Positions 5,955-8,759 of a stretch of DNA of 8,759 nt are shown piece after piece. This DNA is from Nocardioidaceae bacterium (GTDB lineage: Bacteria; Actinomycetota; Actinomycetes; Propionibacteriales; Nocardioidaceae): positions 1-8,759 of the forward strand of contig JAGQUE010000078.1 of NCBI GenBank assembly GCA_020438665.1, given 5' to 3'. Under the pieces are notes generated by a model. The model ran no database searches. It saw only the letters and a list, made by a program, of their open reading frames with translations, and was not told the DNA's origin. The translations under genes were made by a program, and so were the position numbers. Each line of letters starts with the position of its first letter. Position 1 is the first letter of the stretch.

Positions 5955-6380
5955 ATGGCCGGCCGACCCGCGACGGTGGATGACGTCCATGCGGCCGCCC
6001 TGGCGATGCCGCACGCGACGGTCTATCCAGGGACCCAGGCGCGGCCGGTCTACCAGGTCGGCGGCAGGTCGTTCGTCTTCTTCCGCAACCCCCGGCCGGA
6101 CGCCGTGGACCCGGTCAGCGGTGAGCGCTACGACGACGTGATCGTCGTGTGGGTCCCCGACGAGGGCGACAAGCAGGCGCTCGTGGAGGACGACTCGAAT
6201 CCGTTCTTCACGACCGCGCACTTCGATGGCCACCCGTCGGTCCTGGTGCGCGCGAGCCGCCTCGGCGAGATCACCGTCGACGAGATCACCGAGGTCGTGC
6301 AGGAAGCGTGGCTGTCCCGCGCCTCGGCGCGCCGCCGCGACGCCTGGCTCCGCGACCACCCCACCGGTGCGCCCGGCTGA
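5955..6380 (+). CDS. MmcQ/YjbR-family protein
   Basis: A 141-residue protein of the MmcQ/YjbR family, near the family's usual 110-140 residues. Recognisable features are the N-terminal helix (ATVDDVHAAALAMPHA), the beta strand with GGRSFVFFRNPRPDAVDP (residues about 36-53), the strand DDVIVVWVP, and the helical C-terminus DEITEVVQEAWLSRASARRRDAWL. Family members have a CyaY/double-wing-like fold and are often annotated as DNA-binding, but a biochemical role is largely unestablished. The ATG at 5955 is the only sensible start; it has no Shine-Dalgarno, and a -10-like TAGGCT sits 6 nt upstream. The gene is divergent from the oxidoreductase, with an inverted repeat between them, and its stop lies 6 bp from the stop of the convergent PAS-domain gene. 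Confidence 0.88.
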   Translation: MAGRPATVDDVHAAALAMPHATVYPGTQARPVYQVGGRSFVFFRNPRPDAVDPVSGERYDDVIVVWVPDEGDKQALVEDDSNPFFTTAHFDGHPSVLVRASRLGEITVDEITEVVQEAWLSRASARRRDAWLRDHPTGAPG

Positions 6381-6386
6381 AGGTCA

Positions 6387-7859
6387 CTAGCCCTGGTTGC
6401 CCCACCCGAGGGCATCGTGCTGCTCGCCTGCGGGGTGCTCGGGCCACTGCTGCTGGTCCCAGGAGGGCCGCTCATAGGCCGACGGGGCAGCCGGCGCCGG
6501 CGCGGCCTGGGACGACTGCACCGAGCCGCTCAGGGTCCGTAGCAGGCCGACCTGCTGCCCGATCAGGGTGCCGTCGAGCGGTACCGCGATCCCACTGACC
6601 TCGCCGGAGAGCGAGCCGAGCAGGTCCATGTCGCGCTGCGCCCGCTCGACCTGGGCGTTGACGGTGCCGGCGACCTGGTGGGTGCTGGGGTCGGAGTGGT
6701 CGGCCCGGTCCAGCCAGGAGCGGATCATCATCTGCGGCATATCGAGCAGGTCGCGCAGCGACGCGATCTGCCGGGCGGCCGCCGCGGCGAGCTCGGCGTT
6801 GTGGGCGGCCATCTGGTGGGTCTCGGCCATGCCCTCGTCGAGGGCGCGGCACAGGGCCTCGATGGCGGGACCGGCATCGCCGGTTGCGGCGACATCGTCG
6901 ATGACCTCGGCCAGGAACTGGCCGACCGTGTCGTTGTGGAGGACCGCGAGGGCGATCCGGAACCGGGTCTGGGCACAGCTGGCGTGCAGCTCGTTGAGCT
7001 CGTCGATCAGCTCGCTGAGGACCGGGGCGATCTCGGGGGCCATATCCGCCCAGACACGCAGATAGACCATGACCGAGGCGAACGCACCGCTGCTGTCGGC
7101 CTCCCGGATCCGGTTGGCGGTCTGCTCGTTGCTCGCGACGGTCTCGCGCAGCACCGGGGCCGCGGCCAGCAGCTCGTCGGCGACGTTCTGCAGCTGGGCC
7201 AGCCGCGCGGTCCACTGGCGCAGCTCGGCGTCGATGCGGTGGGCTGCGGTGAGCATCTCGGCGAGCGTCCCGGTCGCCTCGGAGCGCTGCGGTATCCCGG
7301 CGGAATGCTCCATTCGCGCCTGCACCTCGGCCGGGAGAGCGGTCCAGATGAACTCGTCGTACGACGAGAAGCCGGCTTCGGCGAGGAGCTGACCGAGCCG
7401 CTCGGCACCACGCTCGGCCGCCTCACGGGCCGAGACACCCTCGGCGCGCAGCCGGAGCTCCTCGGGCCGGACGGCGGCATAGAGCGAGAAGGCCGCATCG
7501 TGGAGCGCGTCGACGAAGGGGCGCGACCGCACCGACAGATAGCCGTCGGCGAGGGGCGTGATCGTTGCGAACACGCCATAGGTGCTGCCGTCGGCGGCGA
7601 GGTTGTCGACATAGGCGCAGAACGGCCGGCCGGCCTCGCAGGTGTCCCACAGCACCTTGAAGGCGCCACCCGGCATCACGGGGTGCCGGATGATGTTGTG
7701 GGGCGCGCCGACGAGCTGCTCCCACGGGAAGCGTGACATCCGGACGAACACGGAGTTCGCCTGCTCGATGATGCCTTTGGCGTCAGTGGTGGAGAAGAAC
7801 AGGTCGTCGACCCCGACCTCGTGACGCGCGCCCGAAACCGCCCGAGTCTCTTCGTGCAT
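6387..7859 (-). CDS. Soluble Aer-type PAS sensor protein with helical C-terminal region
   Basis: A 490-residue protein starting at ATG 7859, with AAGGGG (7866-7871) 6 nt upstream. A longer in-frame reading to 7949 lacks such a site and runs through the promoter region. Residues about 17-114 form a PAS domain of the E. coli Aer type: FFSTTDAKGIIEQAN35, PHNIIR58-H59-P60-V61-MP, AFKVLW71, and GYLSVRSRP. In Aer this domain binds FAD and senses redox state. R58 and H59 match Aer R57 and H58, while Val61 replaces Aer D60. Residues about 115-200 are a charged linker and 200-450 are strongly helical, ending in an Ala/Pro linker and a Gln/Trp-rich tail (residues about 450-490). No membrane helix, HAMP domain or chemoreceptor tip (family pattern AxEAARAGE) is present. 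It may be a degenerate receptor-like or free-standing adaptor protein. PAS identity is firm, output unknown. It is divergent from the aminopeptidase gene. Confidence 0.85.
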   Translation of the reverse strand: MHEETRAVSGARHEVGVDDLFFSTTDAKGIIEQANSVFVRMSRFPWEQLVGAPHNIIRHPVMPGGAFKVLWDTCEAGRPFCAYVDNLAADGSTYGVFATITPLADGYLSVRSRPFVDALHDAAFSLYAAVRPEELRLRAEGVSAREAAERGAERLGQLLAEAGFSSYDEFIWTALPAEVQARMEHSAGIPQRSEATGTLAEMLTAAHRIDAELRQWTARLAQLQNVADELLAAAPVLRETVASNEQTANRIREADSSGAFASVMVYLRVWADMAPEIAPVLSELIDELNELHASCAQTRFRIALAVLHNDTVGQFLAEVIDDVAATGDAGPAIEALCRALDEGMAETHQMAAHNAELAAAAARQIASLRDLLDMPQMMIRSWLDRADHSDPSTHQVAGTVNAQVERAQRDMDLLGSLSGEVSGIAVPLDGTLIGQQVGLLRTLSGSVQSSQAAPAPAAPSAYERPSWDQQQWPEHPAGEQHDALGWGNQG

Positions 7860-7891
7860 GGTGAGCCCCTTGTCGTAGACCCCGCGGGATG

Positions 7892-7919
7892 AGAATAGGA
7901 CTCCGAGCCGTCCTGCGAA
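7892..7919 (-). promoter_or_regulatory. Weak candidate promoter for the PAS-domain gene (TTCGCA-N16-TATTCT)
   Basis: On the minus strand, TATTCT (7897-7892) fits the TANNNT -10 consensus and would start transcription near 7885, giving a leader of about 26 nt that contains the AAGGGG site. TTCGCA (7919-7914), 16 nt further upstream, matches four of six bases of a -35. An inverted repeat lies between the two boxes. Confidence 0.3.
7897..7914. repeat. Inverted repeat AGGAC-N8-GTCCT between promoter boxes of the PAS gene
   Basis: Perfect 5-bp arms (7897-7901 and 7910-7914) with an 8-nt spacer. It lies between the candidate -10 and -35 of the PAS-domain gene, where a dimeric repressor could bind. 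Short arms make chance occurrence quite possible. Confidence 0.25.
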
Positions 7920-7948
7920 CGGGAAACGAGGCAGGCTACCGCGCAGCA

Positions 7949-7966
7949 AATGTGACCTACGACATT
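7949..7966. repeat. Inverted repeat AATGT-N8-ACATT upstream of the aminopeptidase gene
   Basis: Perfect 5-bp AT-rich arms (7949-7953 and 7962-7966), with the same 8-nt spacing as the repeat at 7897-7914. The right arm overlaps the first base of the predicted -10 hexamer of the aminopeptidase gene, so it could be an operator. AT-rich arms stand out in GC-rich DNA, but statistical support is modest. Confidence 0.3.
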
Positions 7967-7971
7967 AGGCT
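7966..7971 (+). promoter_or_regulatory. Candidate -10 (TAGGCT) for a leaderless aminopeptidase transcript
   Basis: TAGGCT followed by 6 nt and ATG at 7978, the same hexamer and spacing as at 5943. There is no Shine-Dalgarno in the preceding 20 nt, which supports leaderless initiation at this ATG. A -35 is not recognisable. Confidence 0.55.
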
Positions 7972-7977
7972 TGCCTG

Positions 7978-8759
7978 ATGACGTCCACCCGCAGCCTGCG
8001 CCAGGACGAGGCCCGCCACCGCGCGGGCCTCCTCGATGTCACCTCCTATGACGTGACCCTCGACCTCGACCAGGGCGACAAGGACTTCTGGTCGCGCACA
8101 GTGATCCGGTTCACCTCGGCCGGCGGCCCGACGTTCGTCGACGTCAAGCCGCGGATCCTCGACGCCGCCACGCTCGACGGCCAGCGGCTCGACCTCGACA
8201 CGCTCCGCCAGGGCCGGCTCCCTCTCGAGACCACTCCCGGCGAGCATGAGCTCGTGATCGAGGCCACGATGGGCTACCGGAACGACGGCGAGGGCCTGCA
8301 CCGCTCTGTCGACCCGGCCGACGGCCGCTCCTATGTCTACGGCATGTCCTTCATGGACGCCGCGCCATCGGTCTATGCCTGCTTCGACCAGCCCGACCTC
8401 AAGGCGCCGTTCACCTTTCACGTTCGGGCGCCGAAGGACTGGACCGTCGTCGGCAACACCCGCGGCACCCAGGTCGAGCCGGGCGAGTGGGAGTTCGCGA
8501 CCAGCCAGCCGCTGTCGACCTATTTCACGACCCTCGTCGCCGGGCCCTATGCCCTCATCACCGACGACCACGACGGGATCCGGCTCGGTGTCTCGGCGCG
8601 GGCCAGCATCGCCAGCCAGCTCGAGGCCGACGCCGACGATATCCTGACGGTCACCAAGCAGAGCTTCGACGAGCTGCATCGGCTGTTCGGGATCCGCTAC
8701 CAGTTCGGGGACTACCACCAGGCGTTCGTGCCCGAGTTCAACGCGGGCGCCATGGAGAA
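7978..8759 (+). CDS. pepN: Aminopeptidase N, M1 family (N-terminal part; 3' end outside window)
   Basis: The frame runs from ATG 7978 to the window edge without a stop, giving 260 complete codons of a protein that is normally about 830-860 residues. It begins MTSTRSLRQDEARHRAGLL, the usual N-terminus of actinobacterial PepN, followed by the M1 N-terminal beta-saddle domain (TSYDVTLDLD, residues about 22-31; SYVYGMSFMD at about 120; YACFDQPDLKAPFTF, residues about 134-148). It ends in FNAGAME, the first part of the GAMEN exopeptidase motif that binds the substrate amino terminus. The zinc-binding HExxH and distal Glu would lie just beyond the window, so catalytic competence cannot be checked. 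The enzyme removes N-terminal amino acids from peptides in the cytoplasm. The start is fixed by the conserved N-terminus and the -10-like hexamer 6 nt upstream. Confidence 0.93.
   Translation, partial: MTSTRSLRQDEARHRAGLLDVTSYDVTLDLDQGDKDFWSRTVIRFTSAGGPTFVDVKPRILDAATLDGQRLDLDTLRQGRLPLETTPGEHELVIEATMGYRNDGEGLHRSVDPADGRSYVYGMSFMDAAPSVYACFDQPDLKAPFTFHVRAPKDWTVVGNTRGTQVEPGEWEFATSQPLSTYFTTLVAGPYALITDDHDGIRLGVSARASIASQLEADADDILTVTKQSFDELHRLFGIRYQFGDYHQAFVPEFNAGAME

Noticed and set aside
5006..5983. Open frame of 325 codons on the plus strand opposite the oxidoreductase
   Set aside because: Antisense to a gene with complete MDR motifs; composition typical of shadow frames.
6678..7736. Open frame of 352 codons on the plus strand opposite the PAS-domain gene
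   Set aside because: Gly/Arg/Asp-rich shadow of a gene with clear PAS homology and a ribosome-binding site.
7860..7949. N-terminal extension of the PAS protein to 520 residues
   Set aside because: It would run through the promoter region; the ATG at 7859 has an AAGGGG 6 nt upstream and places the PAS domain as in Aer.
7951..7966. CRP/FNR-like site suggested by TGTGA upstream of the aminopeptidase gene
   Set aside because: The second half-site TCACA is missing; only the short AATGT/ACATT symmetry is real.
7957..8718. Open frame of 253 codons on the minus strand opposite the aminopeptidase gene
   Set aside because: The plus strand encodes a clear M1 aminopeptidase; the antisense translation has no recognisable family features.

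Overview
The window is a high-GC (about 70% by eye), densely coded stretch of an actinobacterial chromosome. The protein families, strong C/G third-position bias, GTG/TTG-type start ambiguity and apparent leaderless promoters all fit this. The flavour (MMPL exporter, actinobacterial TraR/DksA-like protein, GAMEN aminopeptidase, secreted Ig-like protein with a CxCW motif) resembles Nocardioidaceae such as Nocardioides, but the genus is an inference. No tRNA, rRNA, CRISPR array, insertion sequence, prophage or integration scar was found. The longest non-coding stretch is 141 bp.

Layout: (1) 1-3316, plus strand: the C-terminal part of an MMPL/RND-type membrane exporter, overlapped by 71 bp by a small TraR/DksA-type zinc-finger protein, then after 63 bp a secreted phospholipase-D-fold protein with two HxK motifs. 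(2) 3321-5872, minus strand: in transcription order, an NADP-dependent MDR oxidoreductase (CurA/YfmJ-like), a TspO/MBR membrane protein coupled to it by an ATGA overlap, and, after a 141-bp gap carrying its own candidate stress-sigma promoter, a secreted Ig-like beta-sandwich protein that ends 4 bp from the PLD gene. (3) 5955-6380, plus strand: a MmcQ/YjbR-family protein divergent from the oxidoreductase. (4) 6387-7859, minus strand: a soluble protein with an Aer-type PAS domain and a long helical C-terminal region without a recognisable chemoreceptor signalling hairpin. (5) 7978-8759, plus strand: the N-terminal 260 residues of an M1-family aminopeptidase N, cut by the window edge inside its GAMEN motif.

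The arrangement is mostly housekeeping and accessory, and no single multi-gene novel system is evident. The two extracellular proteins (PLD-like and Ig-like) sit tail to tail, and the oxidoreductase-TspO pair is a plausible redox/stress mini-operon. The most interesting signals are: the identical TAGGCT hexamer placed exactly 6 nt before the ATG of two separate genes (leaderless transcription); the Aer-like PAS protein that lacks a receptor output module and has Val at a position that is Asp in E. coli Aer; a GTTT-N17-GGGTAA SigB/SigF-like promoter upstream of the secreted Ig-like protein; and compact inverted repeats in three of the four intergenic regions, several overlapping predicted promoter elements.
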